A stretch of DNA of 64,000 nucleotides from an uncultured Armatimonadota bacterium (lineage in GTDB: Bacteria > Armatimonadota > Fimbriimonadia > Fimbriimonadales > Fimbriimonadaceae): positions 1 to 64,000 of the forward strand of contig CAIUHP010000018.1 in assembly GCA_903899015.1 (NCBI GenBank), in the 5' to 3' direction. Position 1 is the stretch's first letter. Every line of letters starts with the position of its first letter. The notes below the pieces were generated by a model, which had not been told where the DNA came from, ran no database searches, and saw only the letters and a program-made list of their open reading frames with translations. Both the position numbers and the translations under genes were made by a program. Of this stretch, positions 1-8,385 are shown piece by piece.

Positions 1-372
1 AATATAGCACTGAACGATATTGTCGTCGGCGTCAATCTCTAAGTAGAGTTCAGCCATGCTCATCGTGACTTCGACCTCTTGATAGTAAATCTGGGTGCTC
101 TCGAACGCAAAGTGAGGGTCACGATTAACAATGAGGAGGTTATGTCGTGGGACTCGAATTTCGAGTGAGCCTGGGAAAATTCCGATTTCTTCAGCAGGAC
201 TGTCTTGCAGAGTGACGTAAGCAGTTAGTTCCCCACCTTGATCGTTGCCAAGCCAGCCTCTTGCGCGCTTAAGGCTCACAAAGAGTCGGCTTGCAAAAAC
301 CTCTTCTCCATTATTAAAAAGGGTCGTGGTATCCCAAGTTCCTTGGGTTTCGAAAATCAGGCTGTTCATCAT
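1..372 (-). CDS. Hypothetical protein, C-terminus cut by left edge
   Basis: An open frame of 124 codons without a stop runs from two tandem ATG codons (370-372 and 367-369) to the left edge, so the C-terminus is missing. The visible part starts MMNSLIFETQGTWDTTTLF and alternates short hydrophobic and charged stretches, suggesting a small beta-rich soluble protein. It has no signal peptide, membrane segment or motif I recognise. It lies 72 nt downstream of galE on the same strand and could be the last gene of that operon or independent. No clear Shine-Dalgarno is visible. The long stop-free frame in step with its neighbours is the main support; function is unknown. Confidence 0.55.
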   Translation of the reverse strand, partial: MMNSLIFETQGTWDTTTLFNNGEEVFASRLFVSLKRARGWLGNDQGGELTAYVTLQDSPAEEIGIFPGSLEIRVPRHNLLIVNRDPHFAFESTQIYYQEVEVTMSMAELYLEIDADDNIVQCYI

Positions 373-444
373 GATATTGATATTCGTTTAACGGTATTTG
401 AGCGTTGCAGCACGCTTGAAAGACAAAGGCGAGCAAGAAGTAAT

Positions 445-1425
445 TTACTTCGTATAGCCGTTAGGAAACGACTTCCTCCAATCCCAGGCGCTTTGAACCA
501 TAGATTCTAGATCCGTAAATTGAGGATCCCAGCCTAGAATGCTCTTGGCTAATTCAGAGCTGGCCACGAGCACCGCAGGATCTCCTGGGCGACGTTCTCC
601 GGATACGATAGGGATGGGATGACCAGTCACCTTTCGAGCGGTTTCAATGACTTCTAAATTCGAATTTCCCGTGCCACTTCCAAGATTGAATGCCGCTGAT
701 TCCAATTGATCGATCTTCTTAAGTCCAAGCAAGTGAGCCTGGGCAATGTCAGAAATATGAACGTAATCTCGAATACAAGTTCCGTCTTTCGTGGGATAGT
801 CCGTTCCAAATAAAGTGAGATCTTTACGTCGACCTTGGACAACTTGAAGAAGCAAGGGAATCAAATGTGTTTCCTTTGCTCGATCCTCCCCTTGGGTAGA
901 AGTTGCTCCGCAGGCGTTGAAATATCGGAAGGAAACGTGTTTGAGTCCAAAGGCTTTGCGATACCAGGTCAAAGCTTTCTCAAACGCCAATTTCGTTTCG
1001 CCGTAGCTGTTCACCGGCCTTTGAGTGTTGGTCTCCGTAATTGGAATACGATCGGGCTCACCAAAGACGGCTGCAGTCGATGAAAAGATCATTCTGCTTA
1101 CGCCTGTTAACCGCATTCCCTCTAAGAGGTTGATGCCACCCTGAACATTGACCGAATAAAACTTTCCTGGGTCGATTACAGATTCTCCGACCGCTGCTTC
1201 GGCGGCAAGATGAACGACCGCATCAAACTGTTCAGCCTGAAAGATAGCAAGTACCTTGCTCGCATCGACAATGTTTGCTTCGATGAATCGTGCCCTCGCA
1301 GGAACCGCGGCTTCGTGACCGTATCGCAAATCGTCTACGACGACAACATCATGCCCTTCTTCGACCAGACTTGTCGCAATCACACTACCAATGAATCCGG
1401 CCCCACCGGTCACCAATACTCGCAT
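445..1425 (-). CDS. galE: UDP-glucose 4-epimerase
   Basis: Extended short-chain dehydrogenase that interconverts UDP-glucose and UDP-galactose (or the N-acetyl forms) in the cytoplasm, supplying precursors for the polysaccharide. The NAD-binding GGAGFIG is at residues 7-13, the catalytic Ser/Thr stretch near 115-117, and the YxxxK pair is Y141/K145. At 326 aa it has the usual GalE length. Its start overlaps the stop of the gmhB-like gene by one base (TAATG), indicating translational coupling in the leftward sugar operon. Substrate range, Glc only or also GlcNAc, cannot be read from the sequence. Confidence 0.9.
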   Translation of the reverse strand: MRVLVTGGAGFIGSVIATSLVEEGHDVVVVDDLRYGHEAAVPARARFIEANIVDASKVLAIFQAEQFDAVVHLAAEAAVGESVIDPGKFYSVNVQGGINLLEGMRLTGVSRMIFSSTAAVFGEPDRIPITETNTQRPVNSYGETKLAFEKALTWYRKAFGLKHVSFRYFNACGATSTQGEDRAKETHLIPLLLQVVQGRRKDLTLFGTDYPTKDGTCIRDYVHISDIAQAHLLGLKKIDQLESAAFNLGSGTGNSNLEVIETARKVTGHPIPIVSGERRPGDPAVLVASSELAKSILGWDPQFTDLESMVQSAWDWRKSFPNGYTK

Positions 1426-2039
1426 TATCGAATCCCCTTTACGTGAGTTAGAATTGCAGGCACCGCTTCGAGCAAGTTATCGAATACTTTCCAGCGTCCT
1501 GCGCCGAGCGACACGACTTGTTGTTCCTGCTCGGCACCCATTCCTGACCGGACAAGCATACCTGTGGCCCCCGCCGCATCCGCAGCCTGTAGGTCCCTCA
1601 GAGCATCCCCGACCATCACTGAACTGGCCAAGTCGAGATGATGTTCTAATGCAGCCTGCACGAGCATCCCCGGTAACGGCTTCCGGCAGGTACAGCCTTC
1701 TTCTGGAGCATGGGGACACATATATCCCGCGACGATCGCAACTCCTTGGTCGCGATATGCGTCAATCATCTGATCGTAAAGCTTCCTGGCGACTTCGAAG
1801 GAGACCACTCGTCTACCGATGCCCGCTTGGTTTGAAACAATCACCATCGGAACTCCAGCTTCGGTAAGGATGCGTCCCGCAGTTACCGAACTTGGAATAA
1901 TCTCAACATCATCCCACGACTTCACATAGCCGGGCCGGTTCTCTATCAGCACCCCGTCACGGTCGAGAAAGAGCGCCGGGGTCTTCCGAGCGGGACTTGG
2001 ATCACTCATTGATGCTGAGTGTATCCCAGATATCTTCAT
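1425..2039 (-). CDS. gmhB: D,D-heptose 1,7-bisphosphate phosphatase (HAD IIIA)
   Basis: HAD-family histidinol-phosphatase-like enzyme. In the family, GmhB dephosphorylates glycero-manno-heptose 1,7-bisphosphate on the way to ADP- or GDP-heptose. The nucleophile motif DRDG is at residues 26-29, the structural zinc ligands of the GmhB loop are C108, H110, C116 and C118, and the motif-4 aspartate is in GDALRD near 145. The ATG at residue 11 (MSDPSPARK) is a plausible alternative start. The rest of the heptose pathway (gmhA, hldE) is not in the window, so the substrate is inferred from family. It sits 6 nt after the lhgO-like gene. Confidence 0.82.
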   Translation of the reverse strand: MKISGIHSASMSDPSPARKTPALFLDRDGVLIENRPGYVKSWDDVEIIPSSVTAGRILTEAGVPMVIVSNQAGIGRRVVSFEVARKLYDQMIDAYRDQGVAIVAGYMCPHAPEEGCTCRKPLPGMLVQAALEHHLDLASSVMVGDALRDLQAADAAGATGMLVRSGMGAEQEQQVVSLGAGRWKVFDNLLEAVPAILTHVKGIR

Positions 2040-2045
2040 CCTCGA

Positions 2046-3245
2046 CTAGCCGAGATGGGGCTCAAGCTTCTGGATGATATGGTCTCCAATCGCAAGCGAA
2101 GCGGTCGCTGCGGGTGAAGGAGCATTCACCACGTGGAGAACCCTCTTCGATTCGGTGAAACTGAAATCATCTACCAGTGCGCCGTCGGGAGCAACTGCTT
2201 GAGCTCGAATCCCGGCTGGAGCAGGAACGATATCCCCCGCTTTAATCTCAGGAATGAGTTGTTGAAGCGATCGAACAAATAGAGATTTGCTTGCCGATCT
2301 CATCATCTCTTGAAGGCCCATTTTCATGTGCTTGCCAGCGAGTTTACGGAACCCGCTGTAACCAAGGGTCTCCATTAGATCGGCGACATTCAAGTCGGTT
2401 TTCTTATAGCCTTCTCTCGCAAAAGCTAGAACCGCATTGGGACCGCACTCAACACCACCAAGAACCATGCGCGTAAAGTGAACCCCCAGGAATGGGAACG
2501 AAGGATCTGGAACTGGATAGATAAGATGCTTGCAGTAGTGCTCTGCTTCCGGTTTTAATTCAAAATACTCCCCGCGAAATGGGACGATCATGGCTTGTGG
2601 AACTTGGCCCGAACTCCGAACCAATCTATCCGAGTGTAGCCCTGCGCAGTTCACCACGACGGGAGCGCTGAAATCTCCAATAGTTGAGGTGACAGTCACA
2701 TCCTGTTCCGACTCTTTCACTCCTGTCACCATCGCGTCAAAAACGATTTCGTGACCACGGTTCAGCAACTGTTGGACTAGAACTCGACACATGCCCACAT
2801 AGTCAACAATGCCCGTCTCAGGAACAAAAATAGCTTTGATACCTGCGACATGGGGTTCATGCTCAAGTAATTCCGTTCGATCGATTAACCGGCACGCAAT
2901 GCCGTTGTCTCTTCCCCGCTCGTAAATGTTTGTGAGTCGCCCCACCTGCGAATCGTCAATGGCGACGATTACTTTTCCGCAACGCTCGAATTTGACCCCG
3001 TGCTCTTCACAGAATGCCTCTAGCTGTAAACGACCCGTTCGGCAGGTGATGGCTTTAAGTGACCCTGGCTTGTAGTAAATGCCAGAGTGAATGACTCCCG
3101 AATTCCTTCCGGTCTGGTGGAGACAAATGTCTTTCTCTTTTTCAAGAAGAATGATCTTTTTGTGAGGATATCGGTTCGCAAATCGAAAGGCGGCGGATAG
3201 TCCAACTATCCCGCCGCCAATGAATATTACGTCGCCCGATTTCAC
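2046..3245 (-). CDS. lhgO: L-2-hydroxyglutarate oxidase-like FAD oxidoreductase
   Basis: DAO-fold FAD-dependent oxidoreductase. The dinucleotide-binding GGGIVG lies at residues 10-15, followed by LHQTGRNSGVIHSGIYY, the conserved Q-T-x-R-N-S-G-V-I-H-x-G-I-Y block of the LhgO/L2HGDH family. The 399-aa length is typical. Known members oxidise L-2-hydroxyglutarate to 2-oxoglutarate. It overlaps the upstream SDR-fusion gene by 4 nt and precedes gmhB by 6 nt, so it is embedded in the polysaccharide operon. That setting hints at a role on a sugar-derived hydroxy-acid, which is inference only. Confidence 0.82.
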   Translation of the reverse strand: MKSGDVIFIGGGIVGLSAAFRFANRYPHKKIILLEKEKDICLHQTGRNSGVIHSGIYYKPGSLKAITCRTGRLQLEAFCEEHGVKFERCGKVIVAIDDSQVGRLTNIYERGRDNGIACRLIDRTELLEHEPHVAGIKAIFVPETGIVDYVGMCRVLVQQLLNRGHEIVFDAMVTGVKESEQDVTVTSTIGDFSAPVVVNCAGLHSDRLVRSSGQVPQAMIVPFRGEYFELKPEAEHYCKHLIYPVPDPSFPFLGVHFTRMVLGGVECGPNAVLAFAREGYKKTDLNVADLMETLGYSGFRKLAGKHMKMGLQEMMRSASKSLFVRSLQQLIPEIKAGDIVPAPAGIRAQAVAPDGALVDDFSFTESKRVLHVVNAPSPAATASLAIGDHIIQKLEPHLG

Positions 3246-4828
3246 CTAACGGTGACCTGGTCCTGCGTGGGCTGAGGCTGCGCCTCATGGTAGCTGTTCT
3301 CGATGAGTGACTTGAGCCAAGCAACATCGGTCGTCAAGTACTTCTGACCTTCCTTGTTAGTAAGGAACTGAACGTTGCTGTAGCGGTCGTCTCGATAGTC
3401 AGAAACCAGACCGTCTTGGAACGCTTTGATAACCTGAGCAATACCGGCTTCGAGTGTCCACTGTGGCTTGTAGTTCAAGCGCTGAGCGATCTTAGTGAAT
3501 CGAACTCGGTAGTTTCTGCGATCCTTATCACCGAGACTGCAAATGCACTCTGCGGTTGGAACTTGTCGCTGAATCATCACTCCGAGTTCACCCAGAGTCT
3601 TATTCTGTTCTTCCGAACCTACGTTGAAGATCTGACCACGGACGATGTCGATCGGAGCTTCGAGGACTGCAAGGATGGAGGAGGCGGTGTCATCGACGTG
3701 AACGAACGGTCTCCACTGATCAGCACCGAAAACGGTGATCTTGCCATCGACGATTGCCTTCGCAGTCAACAAGTTGACAACGAGATCGAACCGAGTTCGT
3801 CCAGACAAACCATAGACGGTTCCGAATCGAAGAATCGTGGTTGCGAATCGATCGCTGTTGAAAGCGCTGAGAACCTTCTCGGATTCGATCTTGCTTCTGG
3901 CGTAGAGAGACACTGGATTGAGTGCCGATCTTTCGTCGAGAATCTCGTCACTTGCGCCGTAAACGCTGCACGTGCTAGCAAAGATAAAGCGCTGAACTCC
4001 GCGAGCTTTTGCGACTTCAGCAATCATTCGAGTAGCAGTCAAGTTGACTTCGATCGTGAAATTTTCATCAAGAGCGCATGCAGGGTCGCCTACAATTGCC
4101 CCGATGTGAATAACTGCATCCACGCCGTCCATTGCCTTAACGACCTTATCGAGCTGCCTGAAGTCCCCTCGAATAACTTCGAGATTCTCGTGATTCAGGA
4201 GATCAGCTACTGGCTCTTCGCCGTACATGAATAGATCGAACAGTCGAACTTTGTGGCCACGCTCAAGAAGCTTTGGTAGGAGAGCAGAACCAACATAGCC
4301 TGCACCGCCGATTACCAAGACCTTTGGTGCTTCGAGCACGGATGGCAAAGAGTTTTCCTGAACTCGCTCGTTATCGAGAATAGCTTTCCAGATTGTTGAC
4401 CAAACTCGAGATCCTGCAAGCATCGCAACCGCTACGAAGTAGGAGGTTAGGAGCGCACTTCTAGGTAGAACCATTGCGGTTGGGAAGAAGTACGACAACG
4501 CGGCGACGATCAAGAAAACGACGGTAACTGCCTGTGCTACGATGGCAACCTTGTACTTGCCTCGATAGCCGCGGCCCCTAGTGTAGAAGCCAAAAACGTA
4601 GAAAATACCTAGCGCAAGCAGTGTTATCAGTGGTGACCATGGCGCGTAGTGACCGAGAAGCTGTGCGAAAGCACCAGATGAAGTTGGCTTAGAACCGGCT
4701 TCCTGCACTAAGATGCTACTTACCAAACCGGCGAAGATAGCCGAATTCAGCATGAGTGCATCAGCAAAGCACCTTAAAGCGATATCGATCCAGCGGTTTC
4801 TAGCTAAACCGGGTTGCTCTTTTGTCAT
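3242..4828 (-). CDS. Membrane-anchored NAD-dependent epimerase/dehydratase (CapD-type TM domain + extended SDR)
   Basis: Two-part protein of 528 aa. About residues 20-143 form four predicted membrane helices and include LPRSALLTSYF...AGSR, which resembles the transmembrane domain of CapD/PglF/FlaA1-type dehydratases. Residues about 170-490 form an extended SDR with GGAGYVG at 174-180 and an active-site Y309/K313 pair. This SDR half looks like a GalE/UDP-sugar epimerase rather than the CapD catalytic domain, so the combination is unusual. A GTG at 4855 opens the frame, but the ATG at 4828 is preferred because AAGG lies about 6 nt upstream. It overlaps the LhgO-like gene by 4 nt. The reaction is probably epimerisation or dehydration of a nucleotide sugar at the inner membrane. 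Confidence 0.75.
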   Translation of the reverse strand: MTKEQPGLARNRWIDIALRCFADALMLNSAIFAGLVSSILVQEAGSKPTSSGAFAQLLGHYAPWSPLITLLALGIFYVFGFYTRGRGYRGKYKVAIVAQAVTVVFLIVAALSYFFPTAMVLPRSALLTSYFVAVAMLAGSRVWSTIWKAILDNERVQENSLPSVLEAPKVLVIGGAGYVGSALLPKLLERGHKVRLFDLFMYGEEPVADLLNHENLEVIRGDFRQLDKVVKAMDGVDAVIHIGAIVGDPACALDENFTIEVNLTATRMIAEVAKARGVQRFIFASTCSVYGASDEILDERSALNPVSLYARSKIESEKVLSAFNSDRFATTILRFGTVYGLSGRTRFDLVVNLLTAKAIVDGKITVFGADQWRPFVHVDDTASSILAVLEAPIDIVRGQIFNVGSEEQNKTLGELGVMIQRQVPTAECICSLGDKDRRNYRVRFTKIAQRLNYKPQWTLEAGIAQVIKAFQDGLVSDYRDDRYSNVQFLTNKEGQKYLTTDVAWLKSLIENSYHEAQPQPTQDQVTVR

Positions 4829-5090
4829 TTTTTTCCTTCGTTCTAAAAAAAGCACTTAATCCTCTCGCTAGCCGCACTGCCGGGTCGAGACGCAAGTGAA
4901 ATACGTCGGAATTTCTCCCTCTCCGGGACCGATGAATGGAGTATACACCCTGTTTGGCCATCTTACGGCAAACGGGACCATATCCCTAATAGACAACTTG
5001 CCGATTACAAAGTTTATCTTAATCGTCCGCTAACCTACGATTACCCGTAATTTTTACCAAAGGCTGAATGCAAAAGACGAATCAGCATGA

Positions 5091-5109
5091 ACGGTTGATA
5101 GCCAACCGT
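5091..5109 (-). terminator. Hairpin just downstream of the GT4 gene
   Basis: Perfect 7-bp stem ACGGTTG / CAACCGT with a 5-nt ATAGC loop, 4 nt past the leftward GT4 stop codon. No clear U-tract follows on the minus strand, so it may be a weak terminator or an mRNA 3'-end stabiliser. The 285 nt between the two genes contain no other supported gene. Confidence 0.35.
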
Positions 5110-5113
5110 CCGA

Positions 5114-6361
5114 TTATCTCTTTGACCACGAATTATTAGCCAATTCAATATGGTCAACGAACTGATCGGCTAAAAGCCGACGATCAAACTTAGATTCTGC
5201 TAACTTTCGAGATCGTCGCCCCATCTCTAATCTTTCTTCTGGGCTCAACCGTGAAATCGCCTCGATTTGATCAGCTAATGAGGATGGGGTTTTAGGATCT
5301 GCAAATGCCCCACAGCCCGATTCGTCGATAAGGTCTCGCACCCAACCTTGGTGGTTCACCAATACCGGGATGCCGTAAGACAGATAGTCGAAGAACTTGT
5401 TTGGTGAGCTACCGTAATAGAAACAGGGAATATCATCAAGGATCATCAATCCGAGATCTGCCTGGGTCATCAACTCCTGAAGTCGATTCTTGGGAATTGG
5501 ACTGTAGAAACGAACGATGTTCGATAATCCTTCATCGGATACACGCTTTTGGATAGCGGCTTTTTTTGCCCCTTCACCGATGAGAACGATTCGAATGTGA
5601 TCCAATCCTCTCGATTGAAGCGTACTTGCCGCATCAACCAAACTATCCAGTCCGTTCGCATATCCATGCGCGCCGGTAAACGCCGCGACAAAACTTCCAG
5701 GTTCAATGCCTTCAAGATCGAAGTTCCTTGTATCCGAAGGTTGAACCATCTCGTTATCGCTTCCATTTGGAATCATCGCGATGAGATTTGCAGGCACTTT
5801 CTTCTTCGTGAAAGCATCTACCATTCCAGGGGACAATGCGATATAGCGATCTGCAGCCCGATAGGCTAAGGTTTCAAGAAACCCGATCAAGCCTAAAACC
5901 ACTGGGTTTTTGATGATTCCCATCGACTTCGGTGACTCGGGCCATGGGTCTCTAATTTCAAACACGAAAGGTTTCTTCCGGAGCCGAAATACTTTCATGG
6001 CGATCCCAGGAATCGCAGCCGTAAGCGGCGCTGAAGTCGCAAAAAGAAGATCGTAATCGAGTTTGATCGCGAGAGTCGTACTTCGCGCGGCATATCTGGC
6101 AAAAACCATCACCCTCTTGGGAAATGAAAGCTTATTCGAGTAGGTCATCTGGTATTCGATGACATGGATTCCGTCCACCATTCCTGAACGGACTCCGTTC
6201 TGAAACTCGGACGTTATTCCGGAATTCGCGATACTATTCGAGGCGCAAACGATCGTCACTTCATGGCCCCGCGCGATCAAGCGGCGCGCCATTTCATAAG
6301 ACCGAGTTCCTGTAGCTCCGGACCGAGTCGTGAAGTGTTGGTGGAAGTAAAGAATCTTCAT
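5114..6361 (-). CDS. Glycosyltransferase family 4 (WbuB-like)
   Basis: Cytoplasmic or peripheral GT-B transferase of 415 aa that adds a sugar to the lipid-linked repeat unit. The N-terminus MKILYFHQHFTTRSGATGTRSYEMA is typical of WbuB-like enzymes. The C-terminal donor site is visible as SSPNKFFDYLSYGIPVLV, with Asp where many GT4 enzymes have Glu. Its start overlaps the heparinase-fold gene by 4 nt (ATGA type), so the two are co-translated. The order bi-domain oxidoreductase, heparinase-fold protein, WbuB-like GT is recurrent in bacterial exopolysaccharide loci. Donor sugar is unknown. Confidence 0.88.
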   Translation of the reverse strand: MKILYFHQHFTTRSGATGTRSYEMARRLIARGHEVTIVCASNSIANSGITSEFQNGVRSGMVDGIHVIEYQMTYSNKLSFPKRVMVFARYAARSTTLAIKLDYDLLFATSAPLTAAIPGIAMKVFRLRKKPFVFEIRDPWPESPKSMGIIKNPVVLGLIGFLETLAYRAADRYIALSPGMVDAFTKKKVPANLIAMIPNGSDNEMVQPSDTRNFDLEGIEPGSFVAAFTGAHGYANGLDSLVDAASTLQSRGLDHIRIVLIGEGAKKAAIQKRVSDEGLSNIVRFYSPIPKNRLQELMTQADLGLMILDDIPCFYYGSSPNKFFDYLSYGIPVLVNHQGWVRDLIDESGCGAFADPKTPSSLADQIEAISRLSPEERLEMGRRSRKLAESKFDRRLLADQFVDHIELANNSWSKR

Positions 6362-8379
6362 GCCGTTTCAATCGGAGTTCCAGCGCTCTTTGCGATACGA
6401 AATCCATTCCAAGTGTAGTTGTCGTTACCGTCAACTGCGAGCGGTGTATTTCCAACCGTCGTGATCCATCGGAAACTAGTCGCGCTCTCAGTCGTAAACT
6501 TCAAAAGGTCAATCGGAACAACTTCGCCGTAAAACAGGCTCGCAACGGTTTCCAAATTGTCTAAGTTTCCTGGAATCAAACCTCCACTCATCGGAACTGA
6601 ACAAGCAACCGATACGCGAAGGTTGAACCGATCTGAATAAGCAACTAAATCTTTGGAATTCCAGTGACCGCCTTGGTTGAGTCTCCAGCGCAAGGCAAAT
6701 TGTGTTGTTTGGCCCGCTGAAAGTAGTAGGTCATCTACTACCAACCACTCGTCTCCGGACACGATGATTTCTCGACGATGAACGACTCCATCGTTCAAAG
6801 AGTATCCGTAATGTTCGCCTGCAAAACGATTTCCAGCCGAGTCAAATCGAATCAGCTTCGACTTCGTCCAATCCAGCCAAAGGAATCGACTTCCCTTTGT
6901 CATTTGACTGTGACCGTTTACTTCAATCGTGCTGTGGGCAGGCGTGCTCTTCAGATAATTGCCGGTGTCTTTAGGATCATAGTATTGAAACGTTCCTGCG
7001 TCAGGAAAAACATTTTCGCCGTTGACCCAGAGATCCAATGCCAGCATGTCTGCATGATTCGGTCGAGTATTGAAGGTGTGACATCGAACTAATCCAAAGC
7101 TATTTGTCCCTCTTAGACCAAAATAACCGCTTTTCTTCGCTTCGAGAACAGCAGGAGCATGAGCTCTTTTCTGGGGTTTAAGACCGAGCCAAGCCAACTC
7201 TTCATCCCACGGGCCCGCATCGTAATAGCGCGAATCCGAAACAACCACCGCAAAAGCCTGAACGACTGGTCGAAAGTCCAAGTATCCACAACCATTCAAC
7301 GCGAAGATATTTGCTCCGTCATTAGCCCCATAGTTTGGAACGAACCCAGATGCAGGATCAGTCACTTGTGCCAAAAATTGTGATGCCGATTGTAATCGCT
7401 TGATCGTCTCCGGAGCACAAGTCTCACCGCAAGACTTCTCCGCATACAAGAAGATGAGCGCATCTCGAATCGCGAGTCTCTCATATATAAATGAGTGCTG
7501 GATGTAGGCCCCATCCGTAAAGAACTGGTCTTGAATCTGTTGTTCGAAAAGGGTTCTGCCTTTGGTGGCCCATTGGGAGGCACCAACCTCGGAAGGTAAG
7601 GCTTTGCCGGCCAGATAGAGCGCGACCGCTTCGCTAATTCCGTGGTTATTCCTTTGGGACAGCGCGTAATCAATCGCAATCAGAACCCGATCCGTAAGTT
7701 TGCGGAAGGTCTGCCAGAGCTTGCCCATTCGTTCTGGAGTTGAGCATTTAGCGTCACGAAATGCTCCCGCAGCAAAAGCAAGCGCGAACATTTTGAAGGA
7801 TGACTCCTGCCCGCACTTCCAATTAACACCGGTATTAGGAGGATTGTGAAGTCGCCAGTCGTCCAAAAGACTCCAGAAACCTTCGACGTACTTTTCATCA
7901 CGCGACGCAGCATAGGCTCGAGCCAGACCATACACCCAATCAAACCGGGACGGCTCCCAAATCCACTTGACGTCTCCCTGGTTGAGATCAAAGTCGGGGA
8001 CCTTACTCCAGTGAACGCTTGGTGTCTCAAAATTGGTGAATGGATTCTCTCGCCAAGTCGGGGGAACTTTCTTCCAATAATGAGAGAAGTAGAGAACCTC
8101 CCTTTGCAAGATCCGATCGCCGGCCGCAATTGCTTCGTTCGGATCAGCAATCGCCCTTTGAACTTCACCGATGCTAATTTGAGAAAACGGGTTCCGAATC
8201 AGGGCAACGTCTGGAACTGAGACATCTTTCCATTCTCCAACCGGAGAGGACTTGACGTAAAACCCGGTTCGCAGTCGGTATTTGTGAATTCCAAATCGAA
8301 CTAAGCTTGGCGCTCCTAAAGCTGCCAAAACCGGAACCAGCTTCTTAATTCGATTGATTCGCTTTAAGACGATTGCCAT
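6358..8379 (-). CDS. Heparinase II/III-family protein
   Basis: 673-aa protein with an N-terminal alpha/alpha barrel (about residues 80-390, with WKCGQESSFKMFALAFAAGAF and NNHGISEAVALY blocks) and a C-terminal beta-sandwich heparinase II/III-like domain (about 420-650, with TRPNHADMLALDLWVNGE). In heparinase/alginate-lyase families the N-H-x and H-A-D residues take part in lyase catalysis. There is no obvious signal peptide, which is common for members coupled to polysaccharide synthesis. It is co-transcribed between the bi-domain oxidoreductase (6-nt gap) and the GT4 gene (4-nt overlap). A role in editing or processing the polymer is inferred. Confidence 0.85.
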   Translation of the reverse strand: MAIVLKRINRIKKLVPVLAALGAPSLVRFGIHKYRLRTGFYVKSSPVGEWKDVSVPDVALIRNPFSQISIGEVQRAIADPNEAIAAGDRILQREVLYFSHYWKKVPPTWRENPFTNFETPSVHWSKVPDFDLNQGDVKWIWEPSRFDWVYGLARAYAASRDEKYVEGFWSLLDDWRLHNPPNTGVNWKCGQESSFKMFALAFAAGAFRDAKCSTPERMGKLWQTFRKLTDRVLIAIDYALSQRNNHGISEAVALYLAGKALPSEVGASQWATKGRTLFEQQIQDQFFTDGAYIQHSFIYERLAIRDALIFLYAEKSCGETCAPETIKRLQSASQFLAQVTDPASGFVPNYGANDGANIFALNGCGYLDFRPVVQAFAVVVSDSRYYDAGPWDEELAWLGLKPQKRAHAPAVLEAKKSGYFGLRGTNSFGLVRCHTFNTRPNHADMLALDLWVNGENVFPDAGTFQYYDPKDTGNYLKSTPAHSTIEVNGHSQMTKGSRFLWLDWTKSKLIRFDSAGNRFAGEHYGYSLNDGVVHRREIIVSGDEWLVVDDLLLSAGQTTQFALRWRLNQGGHWNSKDLVAYSDRFNLRVSVACSVPMSGGLIPGNLDNLETVASLFYGEVVPIDLLKFTTESATSFRWITTVGNTPLAVDGNDNYTWNGFRIAKSAGTPIETA

Positions 8380-8385
8380 TCTGAG

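Noticed and set aside
3416-4234. 272-codon open frame antisense to the SDR-fusion gene
   Set aside because: It is a shadow of the well-supported SDR gene, has no recognisable domain and no start context.
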